Made by a program: the position numbers and the translations under genes
Notes under the pieces: generated by a model
Told to the model about the DNA's origin: nothing
What the model saw: the letters and a program-made list of their open reading frames with translations, nothing else
Database searches by the model: none
In this document: positions 32,373 to 41,563 of the stretch, one piece after another
Position numbering within the stretch: the stretch's first letter is position 1
Layout: each line of letters starts with the position of its first letter
Assembly: GCF_030406405.1 (NCBI RefSeq)
Contig: NZ_JAUEPL010000008.1
Location: 62,001-126,000, forward strand
DNA length: 64,000 bases
Direction: 5' to 3'
From: Streptomyces ficellus
GTDB taxonomy: Bacteria; Actinomycetota; Actinomycetes; Streptomycetales; Streptomycetaceae

Positions 32373-32442
32373 GTGTGGGTCACCTCCGTCGTGTCGTCGC
32401 CGGTACGGGTACCGCGGGTGCGCCGGGTCATGTCGCGGTCGG

Positions 32443-32468
32443 TTATCCACAGGGGTCGGTTATCCACA
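32443..32468 (+). promoter_or_regulatory. Two direct DnaA-box-like repeats
   Basis: TTATCCACA occurs at 32443-32451 and 32460-32468, each in the context GGTTATCCACAGG. They lie in the divergent MarR/DUF2252 promoter region. Confidence 0.5.
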
Positions 32469-32561
32469 GGCCGGGACGGGTGGCGGGCTGCGGAGGTACC
32501 GTCAGGGGCGGTTGACGGCTGCTCGCCGGCGGCCATCGGTGTGGCGGGGAATGGGGGGCTC

Positions 32562-34013
32562 ATGGGTGAGATCCGGACGGCGGTGCCGGCGCAGCGCGGG
32601 ACGTGCGGTAGCGGGCGCATACCGGTCGTGCCCGGGTTCGCCGTCGTGGACCGTGGGGCGGCGGGCTCCGCCGAGGCGTCCCCCAAGGAGCGCGGCAAGG
32701 CGTTGCGAGGGCGTGTGCCCCGGTCGTCGCACGGGCGGCTGGAGCTCGCGGCGGGGCGGCCGGACGCCGTGCGGGCGGTGGAGGAGTCGAGCCGGGGCCG
32801 GGTGGCCGCGCTGGCGCCGATACGGGTGGGCAGGATGGCCGCCACGCCGTTCGCGTTCCTGCGCGGTGCGGCGGGGCTGATGGCGCACGACCTGGCGGGT
32901 ACGCCGGTCACGGGGGTGGGCGCGCAGATATGCGGCGACGCGCACGCGGCCAACTTCGGGCTGTACGGCGACGCGCGCGGTGGGCTCGTCATCGACCTGA
33001 ACGACTTCGACGAGACCGTGGTCGGCCCCTGGGAGTGGGACGTCAAGCGGCTCGCGACCTCACTGGTGCTCGCCGGGCGGGAGGCGGGCGCGGACGAGGA
33101 CGTGTGCCGGGCCGCGGCCTTCGGCACGGTGGGCGCCTACCGGCGGACCATGCGGCTGCTCGCCAGGATGCCGGTGCTGGACGCGTGGAACGCCATCGCC
33201 GACGAGGAACTGGTCTCGCACACGGACGCCCGGGATCTGGTCGGCACGCTGGAGCGGGTCTCGGAGAAGGCGCGGAACAACACCAGTGCCCGGTTCGCCG
33301 CCAAGGCCACGGAGGAGTGCCCGTGCGGCGGACGGCGGTTCGTGGACGCTCCGCCGGTGCTGCGCCGGGTGCCGGACGCCGAGGCCGCGGCGGTCGCCGC
33401 CTCGCTCGGCGCGTACACGGAAACGCTGCCGGAGGACCGGCTTCCGCTGCTCGCGCGGTACGCGATCCAGGACGTGGCGTTCCGGGTGGTGGGCACCGGC
33501 AGCGTGGGGACGCGTTCGTATGTGGTGCTGCTGCTCGATCACCGGAGCGAGCCGCTCGTGTTGCAGGTCAAGGAGGCGCGGCCCTCGGCGCTGGTGCCGT
33601 ACCTGCCGCGCGTGGGCTTCCCTGTGGCGGAGGTGGCGCACGAGGGGCGGCGTGTGGTCTCGGGGCAGAAGCGCATGCAGGTCGTCAGCGACAGCCTGCT
33701 GGGCTGGACGACGGTCGAGGGCAGGCCGTATCAAGTGCGGCAGTTCCGCAACCGCAAGGGCAGCGTGGACCCGGCGGCGCTCTCGGCCGACCAGATCGAC
33801 GACTACGGGCGGATGACCGGGGCGCTGCTGGCGCGGGCCCACGCCCACAGCGCCGATCCCAGGCTGATCGCCGGGTACTGCGGCAAGGGCGATGAGCTGG
33901 ACGAGGCGGTGGCGCGGTTCGCCGTGGCGTACGCGGACCGGACGGAAGCGGATCACGCGGATCTGGTCGCGGCGGTCAGGAGCGGGCGCATAGCCGCCGA
34001 GCTGGGCGTGTGA
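32562..34013 (+). CDS. DUF2252-domain protein (kinase-like fold)
   Basis: A 483-aa cytoplasmic protein. Motifs GDAHAANFG and DLNDFDETVVGPWEWDVKRL resemble the catalytic and metal loops of aminoglycoside phosphotransferase-like folds and are the hallmark of DUF2252. A CPCGG pair sits near the middle. The biochemical role is unknown. ATG 32562 is chosen after a GGGGGG stretch; an open frame extends far upstream but crosses the MarR region on the other strand. The next gene starts 33 bases after its stop. Confidence 0.85.
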   Translation: MGEIRTAVPAQRGTCGSGRIPVVPGFAVVDRGAAGSAEASPKERGKALRGRVPRSSHGRLELAAGRPDAVRAVEESSRGRVAALAPIRVGRMAATPFAFLRGAAGLMAHDLAGTPVTGVGAQICGDAHAANFGLYGDARGGLVIDLNDFDETVVGPWEWDVKRLATSLVLAGREAGADEDVCRAAAFGTVGAYRRTMRLLARMPVLDAWNAIADEELVSHTDARDLVGTLERVSEKARNNTSARFAAKATEECPCGGRRFVDAPPVLRRVPDAEAAAVAASLGAYTETLPEDRLPLLARYAIQDVAFRVVGTGSVGTRSYVVLLLDHRSEPLVLQVKEARPSALVPYLPRVGFPVAEVAHEGRRVVSGQKRMQVVSDSLLGWTTVEGRPYQVRQFRNRKGSVDPAALSADQIDDYGRMTGALLARAHAHSADPRLIAGYCGKGDELDEAVARFAVAYADRTEADHADLVAAVRSGRIAAELGV

Positions 34014-34046
34014 CAGGGGAGGGCCCGACGCCCGTACGCTGGTCGG

Positions 34047-35006
34047 GTGACGACCCCCAGCGACGACGTGACCGATGGCGTGACCGGCGGGAACGGATAC
34101 GTGACCGGTGACCCGGGCGCCAGTTCCGCCCACGCTGCCTCCGACGTGCCGGACGACGCCGCCGAGGCTCCCGCCGGTGCGGCGGGTGCCGCCGATGCGG
34201 CCGGTGCTGCGGCCGGTGGGAACGCGCAGGGTGAGCGGCCCGAGGCGCGGCTGGAGCGGGCGGTGCTCGCGGCGGAACAGGCACTGATCGAGTTCGAGAT
34301 CGCCGTCGAGACCTTCCGGGTGGAGGTGGAGAACTTCTCCCGGCTGCACCACCAGAAGCTCGGCCCGATGTACTCGCGGCTGGACGAGCTCGACGCGCTG
34401 ATCGCGGAGGCGAGGGCTGCCCGGACCGGCGATCCGGAGGATGTCCGCAGGGCCCGCGAGGCGCGGGCGCTGGTGATGCCCATGCCGGGCGTCGAGGAGC
34501 TCTTCGACGACTGGATCGACTCCGACGGCCTGTCCGCCGAGGCCGCCGCGATGCTCACCGACCGGCCGGTGCAGCCGCCCAAGCGGGTCCGGCCGAGCGA
34601 TGAGGCGCGCAAGCTCTACCGCGAGCTGGCCCGTAAGGCGCACCCGGACCTCGCGCGGGAGGAGACGGAGCGGAAGCGGCGCGAGGAGTTCATCACGCGG
34701 GTCAACGCCGCGTACGGGCGAGGGGACGAGGCGCTGCTGCGCGAGCTGTCCGAGGAGTGGGCGGCCGGGCCGGCGCCGGCGGCTCCCGAGCGGAGTGCGA
34801 GCGAGGAGCTCTACGCCCGGCTGGAATGGCTGGCGCAGCGCAAGGAACTGCTCACCGTGGTGGCGCGCGAGCTGGAGGAGAGCGCGATCGGCGCGATGCT
34901 GCGGATGGCGCCGGACGATCCGGACCGGCTGCTGGACGAGATCGCCGAGCAGCTGCTCGCTCAGGTCGCCGAGCGTGAGGCGGAGCTGGCCGCGCTGGTG
35001 CAGTAG
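34047..35006 (+). CDS. J-domain-like protein
   Basis: A 319-aa protein with GTG start at 34047. The first 65 residues are Ala/Gly/Asp-rich and probably disordered. A long coiled-coil region follows (about 70-180), then a J-domain-like helix pair around residues 190-235 (EARKLYRELARKAHPDLARE) with the HPD motif that stimulates Hsp70 ATPase. A C-terminal coil ends REAELAALVQ. It lacks the Gly/Phe and zinc regions of DnaJ proper. It may recruit DnaK to a specific client. Neighbours do not indicate which. Confidence 0.8.
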   Translation: MTTPSDDVTDGVTGGNGYVTGDPGASSAHAASDVPDDAAEAPAGAAGAADAAGAAAGGNAQGERPEARLERAVLAAEQALIEFEIAVETFRVEVENFSRLHHQKLGPMYSRLDELDALIAEARAARTGDPEDVRRAREARALVMPMPGVEELFDDWIDSDGLSAEAAAMLTDRPVQPPKRVRPSDEARKLYRELARKAHPDLAREETERKRREEFITRVNAAYGRGDEALLRELSEEWAAGPAPAAPERSASEELYARLEWLAQRKELLTVVARELEESAIGAMLRMAPDDPDRLLDEIAEQLLAQVAEREAELAALVQ

Positions 35007-35048
35007 GTTCGGAAGTGAACCTCCTACGGACGAGAGAAGGCCTGACCC

Positions 35049-35393
35049 ATGAACTTCGCACCGCTGCCCACGGTGGACGCCGCGTCGGTGCCGGCGGACG
35101 GACTGGTGCTGGACGTCCGCGAGGACGACGAGTGGGCGGCCGGGCATGTCGAGGGCGCGCTGCACGTGCCGATGAGCGACTTCGTGGCGCGGTTCGGTGA
35201 GGTGACCGAGGCGGTCTCGGGCGGACGGACCGCCTATGTGATGTGCCGGGTCGGCGGCCGGTCGGCGCAGGTGACCCAGTACCTGGTGCAGCAGGGCATC
35301 GACGCGGTGAACGTGGACGGCGGCATGCTCGCCTGGGAAGGCGCCGGACGGCCCATGGTCACCGACAACGGCAGCCCGGCTGTCGTCCTGTAA
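35049..35393 (+). CDS. Rhodanese-like sulfurtransferase domain protein
   Basis: A 114-aa single-domain rhodanese. Conserved parts are LVLDVREDDEWAAGHVEGA, HVPMSDF and the active-site loop MCRVGGRS with a Cys near residue 74, followed by GGMLAWEGAGRP. It would carry a persulfide on this Cys, for sulfur transfer or cyanide detoxification, in the cytoplasm. It follows the J-domain gene by 42 bases and is probably co-transcribed. A terminator follows. Confidence 0.92.
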   Translation: MNFAPLPTVDAASVPADGLVLDVREDDEWAAGHVEGALHVPMSDFVARFGEVTEAVSGGRTAYVMCRVGGRSAQVTQYLVQQGIDAVNVDGGMLAWEGAGRPMVTDNGSPAVVL

Positions 35394-35417
35394 CGGCCCG
35401 CTCAGCCCAGAGGCTGC

Positions 35418-35450
35418 CTCACCCTCGGCGAGTGCTTCGGCGAGGGTGAG
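35418..35450. terminator. Terminator between rhodanese and paaE
   Basis: CTCACCCTCG (35418-35427) and CGAGGGTGAG (35441-35450) form a perfect 10-bp stem with a 13-base loop between convergent genes. Confidence 0.75.
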
Positions 35451-35567
35451 TTACTTGTGGGGACGGCCCGGCCCCCTCCGGACGCGTGGCCCCAGGGCGA
35501 GCAACGCACGGCCCTCCGCCGTGCGCCGTGTGCCGTCCACAGCGACCTGCCACCCGCTGACGGATCG

Positions 35568-36629
35568 TCAGCGGTCGAAGTCCAGCTCCACTTCCGGTGT
35601 CACCGGGTGCGATTGGCACGCCAGGACGTACCCCGCGTCCGTCTCCTCGCTCTCCAGGGCGTAGTTGCGGTCCATCCGGACCTCGCCGCGGACCAGGAAC
35701 GCACGGCAGGTCCCGCAGACGCCGCCCTTGCACGCGTAGGGGGCATCCGCGCGGGCGCGCAGCACTGTCTCCAGCAGTGATTCCGCCTCCCGCACCGGCC
35801 AGGTGCCGGACCGGCCGTCCAGCGTCGCGGTGAGCGTGGCGTGGGCGGGCACCGCGGCCGCGCGGACGGCGGCGGCCGCCGAGCCGTCGTCCACGTGGAA
35901 GATCTCCTGGTGGATACGGTTGCGCTCCACACCGAGCCCGCGCAGCGCACGTTCGGCACCCCGCACCAGCCCGAAGGGCCCGCACAGATACCACCCGTCC
36001 ACCTCGTCGACCGGAAGCAGCTGGGGCAGCAGTCCGGTCAGCCGTGCCTGGTCGAGCCGGCCGGACGGCAGCCCGGCCTGCTGCTCCTCCCGGGACAGCA
36101 CGGTGACCAGCTGGAAGCGGTCGGGGAAGCGGTCCTTCAGATCGGCGACCTCGTCCAGGAACATCGTGGAGGCCGCGGTGCGGTCGCTGCGTATCAGACA
36201 GAACCGGGACTCCGGTTCCCGGGCGAGCAGCGTCGAGGCGATCGACAGCACGGGGGTGACCCCACTGCCGCCCACGATCGCCGCGAAGTGCCCGGCGCGC
36301 GGCGCCAGCACAAAGCGGCCCATCGGCTCCATGACCTCGACGGTGTCGCCGACCGCGAGCTCCTTGAGCGCGTACGTCGAGAACTCGCCGCCCTCCACCA
36401 GCCGGATGCCCACCCGCAGCACCGGCGCCTCGCCCTCGGGGGTGGCGGGGGAGCAGATCGAGTACGTACGCCGGATCTCTTCGCCGTCCGTCGTGGTCCG
36501 GCGCAGAGTGAGGTGCTGACCGGGGGTGTGGCGGAAGGCGGCGTGCAGGTCGGGCGGCACCGCGAAGGTGACGGCGACCGAGTCGTCCGTGAGCCGCTCG
36601 ACCTCGCTCACCCGGAGCGGATGGAACAT
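35568..36629 (-). CDS. paaE: Phenylacetyl-CoA epoxidase reductase subunit PaaE
   Basis: A 353-aa flavin/iron-sulfur reductase. The FAD domain has RRTYSICS, the NAD-binding part has GGSGVTPVLSIAS and WYLCGPFG, and the C-terminal plant-type 2Fe-2S domain has CKGGVCGTC plus a later Cys in VLACQSHP. It passes electrons from NAD(P)H to the PaaABC(D) oxygenase that epoxidises the aromatic ring of phenylacetyl-CoA. It is last in the paaABCDE operon, with paaD ending on the base after this gene's start codon. Confidence 0.95.
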   Translation of the reverse strand: MFHPLRVSEVERLTDDSVAVTFAVPPDLHAAFRHTPGQHLTLRRTTTDGEEIRRTYSICSPATPEGEAPVLRVGIRLVEGGEFSTYALKELAVGDTVEVMEPMGRFVLAPRAGHFAAIVGGSGVTPVLSIASTLLAREPESRFCLIRSDRTAASTMFLDEVADLKDRFPDRFQLVTVLSREEQQAGLPSGRLDQARLTGLLPQLLPVDEVDGWYLCGPFGLVRGAERALRGLGVERNRIHQEIFHVDDGSAAAAVRAAAVPAHATLTATLDGRSGTWPVREAESLLETVLRARADAPYACKGGVCGTCRAFLVRGEVRMDRNYALESEETDAGYVLACQSHPVTPEVELDFDR

Positions 36630-37136
36630 CTACAACTCCTTGAAGTGGTCGAACGGTTCACGGCAAGAGGTGCAGCGGCGCAGCGCCTTGCAGGCGGTGG
36701 AGGAGAACCGGCTCAGCAGCTCGGTGTCGGTCGAGCCGCAGCGCGGGCAGCGAATGGCCAGCGTGACCGGCACCGGCCCCGTGCCGCCCTGCGGGCGGGG
36801 CGGCGCTATGCCGAACTCGGCGAGCTTGCGGCGCCCTTCCGCGCTGATGTCGTCGGTCGACCAGGCAGGGGAGAGGACCGTGACGACCGATACCTCGGCG
36901 ACGCCGTGCTCGCGCAGCACCCGCTCGATGTCCGAGGACATGGCCTCGATGGCGGGGCATCCGGTGTACGTGGGGGTCAGCTCCACCTCCACGCGGCCGG
37001 AAGAGAGGACGTGCACACCGCGCAGCACACCGAGCTCCTCCAGCGTCAGTACGGGCAGCTCGGGGTCGGGGACCGAGCCGGCCAGCCGGCTCAGCTCCTC
37101 CTCGAGCGGCGTCATGGCCGTCGCCCCGGTCACCAT
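36630..37136 (-). CDS. paaD: Phenylacetate degradation protein PaaD (DUF59/MIP18 family)
   Basis: A 168-aa protein with a DUF59 domain (about 10-100: LPVLTLEELGVLRGVHVL, TPTYTGCPAIEAM with its Cys) and a C-terminal zinc-ribbon-like CPRCGS...CTSC. It is thought to help build or maintain the epoxidase metal centre. The ATG at 37136 overlaps the paaC stop (ATGGTGA). A second Met eight codons later (MTPLEEEL) is an alternative start. It is co-transcribed with paaABC and paaE. Confidence 0.94.
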   Translation of the reverse strand: MVTGATAMTPLEEELSRLAGSVPDPELPVLTLEELGVLRGVHVLSSGRVEVELTPTYTGCPAIEAMSSDIERVLREHGVAEVSVVTVLSPAWSTDDISAEGRRKLAEFGIAPPRPQGGTGPVPVTLAIRCPRCGSTDTELLSRFSSTACKALRRCTSCREPFDHFKEL

Positions 37137-37849
37137 GTCGCCCCCGGGTGGCTGCGGTGCAGATGCTGCATCTCGGCGAGCATCCGGCCGAACGACTCGG
37201 TGTGCAGGCCCTGCCGTCCCGCACCCGCGCTCCACGCGCCGGTCCGCGGGCCGTCCGGCACGGTGATCGTCGCCCGCTCCAGGACCGCCGTCACCGACGC
37301 CAGCCAGTCGGCCTCCAGTTCCCGCCAGTCGACGTCCAGGCCCTCCACCGGCTGGAACAGCTCGCCGGTGAACCGCCACAGCGCGGCGCAGGCCCGCCGC
37401 ATCCGCTCATGGCTCTCGGCCGTGCCGTCACCGAGCCGCAGCGTCCACTGCTCGGCGTGGTCCTGGTGGTAGGCGACCTCCTTGACGGCCTTCGCCGCCA
37501 GCCCCGCGAAGTCACCGTCGCCCGTGGCCGCCAGCCGTCCGTACAGCAGCCGCTGATAGGTGGAGAAGTACAGCTGGCGGGCGATGGTGTGGGCGAAGTC
37601 GCCGTTCGGCTGCTCCACCAGCTGGACGTTGCGGAAGGCCCGCTCCTCGCGCAGATAGGCCAGCTCGTCCTCGTCGCCGACCATGGACAGCAGCACCCGG
37701 GCCTGGCCGAGCAGGTCGAGCGCGATGTTGGCGAGCGCGACCTCCTCCTCCAGGACAGGCGCGTGGCCTGCCCACTCGCCCAGCCGGTGCGACAGCACCA
37801 GCGCGTCGTCGCCGAGGGCCAGTGCCGCGGCGTTCACCGTGGATGTCAC
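37130..37849 (-). CDS. paaC: Phenylacetyl-CoA epoxidase structural subunit PaaC
   Basis: A 239-aa ferritin-like helical protein with motifs ALALGDDALVLSHRLGEWAG, EEEVALANIALDLLGQARVL and KEVAYHQDHAEQW. PaaC lacks a working di-iron site and stabilises PaaA in the oxygenase. It overlaps paaB by 4 bases and paaD by 7. It belongs to the aerobic hybrid pathway that makes ring-1,2-epoxyphenylacetyl-CoA. Confidence 0.95.
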   Translation of the reverse strand: MTSTVNAAALALGDDALVLSHRLGEWAGHAPVLEEEVALANIALDLLGQARVLLSMVGDEDELAYLREERAFRNVQLVEQPNGDFAHTIARQLYFSTYQRLLYGRLAATGDGDFAGLAAKAVKEVAYHQDHAEQWTLRLGDGTAESHERMRRACAALWRFTGELFQPVEGLDVDWRELEADWLASVTAVLERATITVPDGPRTGAWSAGAGRQGLHTESFGRMLAEMQHLHRSHPGATW

Positions 37850-38133
37850 AGGTGCTGCACCCCCTCCGGGATCTCGTAGAAGGTCGGGTGCCGGTAGGGC
37901 TTGTCGGCGGCCGACTCGAAGAACGGGTCCCGCTCGTCGGGCGACGAGGCGGTGACGGCGACGGACGGCACCACCCAGATGGAGACGCCCTCGTTGCGCC
38001 GCGTGTAGAGGTCACGGGCGTTGCGCAGTGCCATCTGGGCGTCCGGTGCGTGCAGGCTTCCCGCGTGCGTGTGGGACAGCCCGCGCCGCGAGCGCACGAA
38101 CACCTCCCACAGCGGCCAGTCGCTGCTCGTCAT
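37846..38133 (-). CDS. paaB: Phenylacetyl-CoA epoxidase subunit PaaB
   Basis: A 95-aa subunit with the family start [20 protein letters not shown], then [20 protein letters not shown] and IWVVPS. It bridges PaaAC heterodimers in the epoxidase complex. Four-base overlaps with paaA and paaC show translational coupling, as expected for a fixed-stoichiometry complex. Confidence 0.95.
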   Translation of the reverse strand: MTSSDWPLWEVFVRSRRGLSHTHAGSLHAPDAQMALRNARDLYTRRNEGVSIWVVPSVAVTASSPDERDPFFESAADKPYRHPTFYEIPEGVQHL

Positions 38134-39092
38134 GCCGTCGCCTCCCCGTGCTTGGCCGCGTACGCCGCCGCGGCCTCCCTGACCCAGGCGCCTTCTTCAT
38201 GTGCGCGCCGGCGCTGGGTGATGCGTTGTTCGTTGCAGGGACCGTTGCCCTTGAGGACCTCCCAGAACTCGGTCCAGTCGATCGGGCCGAAGTCGTAGTG
38301 CCCGCGTTCCTCGTTCCACCGCAGGTCCGGGTCGGGGAGGGTGAGGCCCAGGGTCTCCGCCTGCGGGACGCATATGTCGACGAAGCGCTGACGCAGCTCG
38401 TCATTGGAGTGCCGCTTGATCTTCCAGGCCATGGACTGCGCCGAGTGCGCCGACTCGTCGTCCGGCGGGCCGAACATCATCAGCGACGGCCACCACCAGC
38501 GGTTCACCGCGTCCTGGGCCATCGCGTGCTGCTCGGGTGTGCCGCGCGAGAGGGCGAGCAGCGACTCGTACCCCTGGCGCTGGTGGAAGGACTCCTCCTT
38601 GCAGATGCGGACCATCGCGCGGGCGTACGGACCGTAGGAGCAGCGGCACAGCGGCACTTGGTTGGTGATCGCGGCGCCGTCCACGAGCCAGCCGATGGCG
38701 CCGACGTCGGCCCAGGTGAGCGTGGGGTAGTTGAAGATCGACGAGTACTTCTGGCGGCCGGTGTGGAGCTTGTCGAGCAGCTCGTCACGGCCGGTGCCGA
38801 GGGTTTCGGCGGCGCTGTAGAGATACAGCCCGTGCCCCGCCTCGTCCTGCACCTTGGCCATCAGGATCGCCTTGCGGCGCAGCGAGGGCGCGCGGGTGAT
38901 CCAGTTCGCCTCGGGCTGCATGCCGATGATCTCGGAGTGGGCGTGCTGGGCGATCTGCCGGACGAGCGTGGCGCGGTACGCCTCAGGCATCCAGTCGCGC
39001 GGCTCGATCCGCTCGTCGGCGGCGACGGCCGCGTCGAACGCCGCCTCGTACGCCTCATTGGCCTCCTGCGTTTCCGCAGTCACTGCCGTCAT
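38130..39092 (-). CDS. paaA: Phenylacetyl-CoA epoxidase catalytic subunit PaaA
   Basis: A 320-aa di-iron oxygenase subunit. It shows ferritin-like helices with [11 protein letters not shown] (E-x-x-H ligand pair) and [12 protein letters not shown] (second E-x-x-H), plus [14 protein letters not shown]. It activates O2 and epoxidises phenylacetyl-CoA. It is first in the operon. An 18-bp palindromic site for a TetR-type repressor lies 11-28 bases upstream of its ATG (39103-39120), where it would block transcription. Confidence 0.96.
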   Translation of the reverse strand: MTAVTAETQEANEAYEAAFDAAVAADERIEPRDWMPEAYRATLVRQIAQHAHSEIIGMQPEANWITRAPSLRRKAILMAKVQDEAGHGLYLYSAAETLGTGRDELLDKLHTGRQKYSSIFNYPTLTWADVGAIGWLVDGAAITNQVPLCRCSYGPYARAMVRICKEESFHQRQGYESLLALSRGTPEQHAMAQDAVNRWWWPSLMMFGPPDDESAHSAQSMAWKIKRHSNDELRQRFVDICVPQAETLGLTLPDPDLRWNEERGHYDFGPIDWTEFWEVLKGNGPCNEQRITQRRRAHEEGAWVREAAAAYAAKHGEATA

Positions 39093-39102
39093 CGGGCCCC
39101 CT

Positions 39103-39120
39103 ACCGACCGATCGTTCGGT
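39103..39120 (-). promoter_or_regulatory. Putative PaaR (TetR) operator before paaA
   Basis: Read on the minus strand, ACCGAACGATCGGTCGGT. The core ACCGA-N4-TCGGT is palindromic. The first 17 bases equal the site at 44003-44019. Confidence 0.7.
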
Positions 39121-39165
39121 TGAATGACTTCAATGGTGAGTCGGCGGCCCGTATGGTGTCAACCC

Positions 39166-39174
39166 TGTGGATAA
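39166..39174 (-). promoter_or_regulatory. DnaA-box-like TTATCCACA (minus strand)
   Basis: TGTGGATAA on the plus strand, in the divergent gap between paaA and the DUF5819 gene. Confidence 0.4.
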
Positions 39175-39209
39175 CTCCGGTGGATCAATGGGGACGGGAA
39201 CGGGGCGGG

Positions 39210-40352
39210 ATGGACTCGTACGACAGGGAGGGCGGCGGGCGCGCCGAGCGCCCCAGCGACACGGAAGCCGCCGCCACGGGCCCGGCGAATCCTCTGGCCG
39301 CCACCCCGCCGGCCACCGTCCCAGGGCCCGCAGTCGGCCGTGACGCCAATCGGGTGACGTCGCCGGCCTCGGAGCCCGGTGCAGACGTCAAGCCGGAGCC
39401 CGGTGCGGACGTCAAGCCGGGGCCCGGTCCGGCCTCGGCGCCCGCCTCCGCGCCCGCGCCCGGGTCCGGCACCAACCCGGCGTCCGCCCCCGCGTCCGGT
39501 TCCGTCCCCCGGCGGCGTGCTGCGGCCGCGTGGGGTTCGGCGCGCGGTGAGGGGGCCGACCGAGCGCTGCCGGGGGCCCCGGTCTCGCCCCCGTCCGAGG
39601 CGTCCGAGTCGTCCGAGGCGTCCGAGGCCTCCGAGTCGGCCGACTCGGCCGAGGGTTCCGAGGCCTCCGGGGCCGCTGGGGGGTCCGGCCGCGGCGGCAT
39701 AGCCGCGCTGTCGCTGCCGTACCAGGTCGTGGCCGCCGTCTCGCTCGCCGTCGTCGGGGTCCTCGCCTGTGTCCACCTCGCCATGGTGTTTCTGCACGTC
39801 GCGCCCTCGAACACGCTGACCAAGCAGCACGGCAAGGCGGTGGACGACTGGGTCTTCCCCGAGTTCGAGCAGAACTGGAAGCTCTTCGCGCCCAACCCGC
39901 TCCAGCAGAACATCGCCGTCCACGTCCGCGCCCAAGTCGTCGGCGCCGATGGCGCGCGCCGGACCACCGGCTGGATCGACCTCTCGGCCGACGACGCCGA
40001 AGCGATCCGTGGCAACCCCCTCCCCAGCCACGTGAACCAGAACGAACTGCGCCGCGGCTGGGACTTCTACGTGAACTCGCACACCGACGACAACCGCCCC
40101 AACGGGCTGCGCGGCCGGCTCTCGGAGCTCTACATCCGCCGCATCGCCATGCTCCGGCTCGAAGAGCACCGGTTCGGCGGGAAGATCGAGCGGATACAGC
40201 TGCGCTCCGCCACCCAGGGCGTCCAGGCTCCTGCCTGGAGCGACGAGAAGACCGATACCCGGCCCTATTACCGCGTGCTTCCCTGGTGGACCGTGACCGC
40301 CGCGGACCTGCCCATCGGCGTCAGCGGCGGCCGTACGGAGGCGGCGAAGTGA
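39210..40352 (+). CDS. DUF5819 family membrane protein
   Basis: A 380-aa protein from ATG 39210. The first 165 residues are low-complexity: Ala/Pro with GADVKP repeats, then a Ser/Glu/Ala stretch (SEASESSEASEASES). One membrane helix (about 172-195) precedes an extracellular domain with VFPEFEQNWKLFAPNPLQQN, the DUF5819 signature. Its stop overlaps the start of the HTTM gene (GTGA). The two families are often paired in actinobacteria, suggesting a joint modification or membrane complex. Function is unknown. It lies divergent from paaA and splits the paa locus. Confidence 0.85.
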   Translation: MDSYDREGGGRAERPSDTEAAATGPANPLAATPPATVPGPAVGRDANRVTSPASEPGADVKPEPGADVKPGPGPASAPASAPAPGSGTNPASAPASGSVPRRRAAAAWGSARGEGADRALPGAPVSPPSEASESSEASEASESADSAEGSEASGAAGGSGRGGIAALSLPYQVVAAVSLAVVGVLACVHLAMVFLHVAPSNTLTKQHGKAVDDWVFPEFEQNWKLFAPNPLQQNIAVHVRAQVVGADGARRTTGWIDLSADDAEAIRGNPLPSHVNQNELRRGWDFYVNSHTDDNRPNGLRGRLSELYIRRIAMLRLEEHRFGGKIERIQLRSATQGVQAPAWSDEKTDTRPYYRVLPWWTVTAADLPIGVSGGRTEAAK

Positions 40353-41563
40353 ACCCGACGGCACGCACCCCCGACTCCCCCGTCGCCGAGCCCGTCGACC
40401 GCCGGCTCGCCCGCGCCATCCAGCGCGTCACCGCCACGGCCCTCGGCCCGTACCAGGCCGCCGTCGTACGCATCGGGTTCGCTGCCGCCTGGCTGCTCTT
40501 CCTGCTGCGCGAATTTCCCCACCGCCATGAGATGTACGGACCCCACGGCCCCTGGTCCTGGGACATGGCGCAGCAGCTCATCGCCAACAACCACTCATTC
40601 ACGGTGCTGATGTGGTCGGACAGCACCCTCTGGTTCGAGATCGTGTACGCCGTCGCCGTGCTGTCCGGCGTCATGCTGCTGGTCGGCTGGCGCACGCGCA
40701 CCATGTCGGTGCTCTTCATGGTGGGTGTGCTGTCACTGCAGAACCGCTCCATCTTCATGGGTGACGGCGGCGACAACGTCATCCACCTGATGGCCATCTA
40801 CCTGGTCCTGACCCGCTGCGGCCAGGTCTGGTCCCTGGACGCCCGCCGTGCGGCGCGCTCCGGCGCCCAGCGTGACGTGGTCGGGCCGATGCTGTGGGTG
40901 GCGGTCGCGCCCGGGCTCGTAGCGGCGACCCTGTTCATCGACAGGACCGGCGAGACATGGCTGCTGGTGCTGCTGTGGCTGCTGTGGGCGGCGCAGGGGC
41001 TGTGGTGGCTGGTGTGCCGGTACGCGCCCGACCAGCCGCGCGTCCTGCTCGACGTCCTCGCCAACCTCGTACACAACGCCACGCTCGTCGTGATCATGGC
41101 CGAGGTATGTCTGATCTACGCCACCGCCGGCTGGTACAAGGTCCAGGGCTCGCGGTGGCAGGACGGCACCGCGCTGTACTACCCGCTCAACCTGGAGTAC
41201 TTCACCCCCTGGCCGGCCCTGTCGGACATACTCGCCGCGAGCGGCGTGATGGTCATGCTCCTGACGTACGGCACGGTCATCGTGCAGGTGGCCTTCCCGT
41301 TCACCCTGTTCAACCGGCGGGTCAAGAACGTTCTGCTCGTGGTGATGATGCTGGAGCACGCGGGCATCGCGCTGCTGCTCGGGCTGCCGTTCTTCTCGCT
41401 CGCGATGATCGCCGCCGATGCCGTCTTCCTGCCGACGGTCTTCCTCGTCTGGCTGGGTGGCCGTGTGCGCCGCGTCCGTGAGCGGCTGCTGCCGCGCACC
41501 GGGACGGTGCCGGAGCAGCGGCCCGTCCCCGAGGACCGGACCCCCCGTACTCTCGTGGGGTGA
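40349..41563 (+). CDS. HTTM-domain (gamma-carboxylase-like) membrane protein
   Basis: A 404-aa protein with about eight helices. The HTTM signature is seen in RIGFAAAWLLFLLREF, GWRTRTMSVLFMVGVLSLQN, GDNVIHLMAIYL and the YATAGWYKVQGSRWQDGTA region. HTTM is the membrane module of vitamin-K-dependent gamma-glutamyl carboxylase, but bacterial stand-alone members mostly have unknown reactions. GTG 40349 overlaps the DUF5819 stop, and its own stop overlaps the methyltransferase start. The DUF5819 partner may be its substrate-binding or redox subunit; this is inference. Confidence 0.88.
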   Translation: MNPTARTPDSPVAEPVDRRLARAIQRVTATALGPYQAAVVRIGFAAAWLLFLLREFPHRHEMYGPHGPWSWDMAQQLIANNHSFTVLMWSDSTLWFEIVYAVAVLSGVMLLVGWRTRTMSVLFMVGVLSLQNRSIFMGDGGDNVIHLMAIYLVLTRCGQVWSLDARRAARSGAQRDVVGPMLWVAVAPGLVAATLFIDRTGETWLLVLLWLLWAAQGLWWLVCRYAPDQPRVLLDVLANLVHNATLVVIMAEVCLIYATAGWYKVQGSRWQDGTALYYPLNLEYFTPWPALSDILAASGVMVMLLTYGTVIVQVAFPFTLFNRRVKNVLLVVMMLEHAGIALLLGLPFFSLAMIAADAVFLPTVFLVWLGGRVRRVRERLLPRTGTVPEQRPVPEDRTPRTLVG

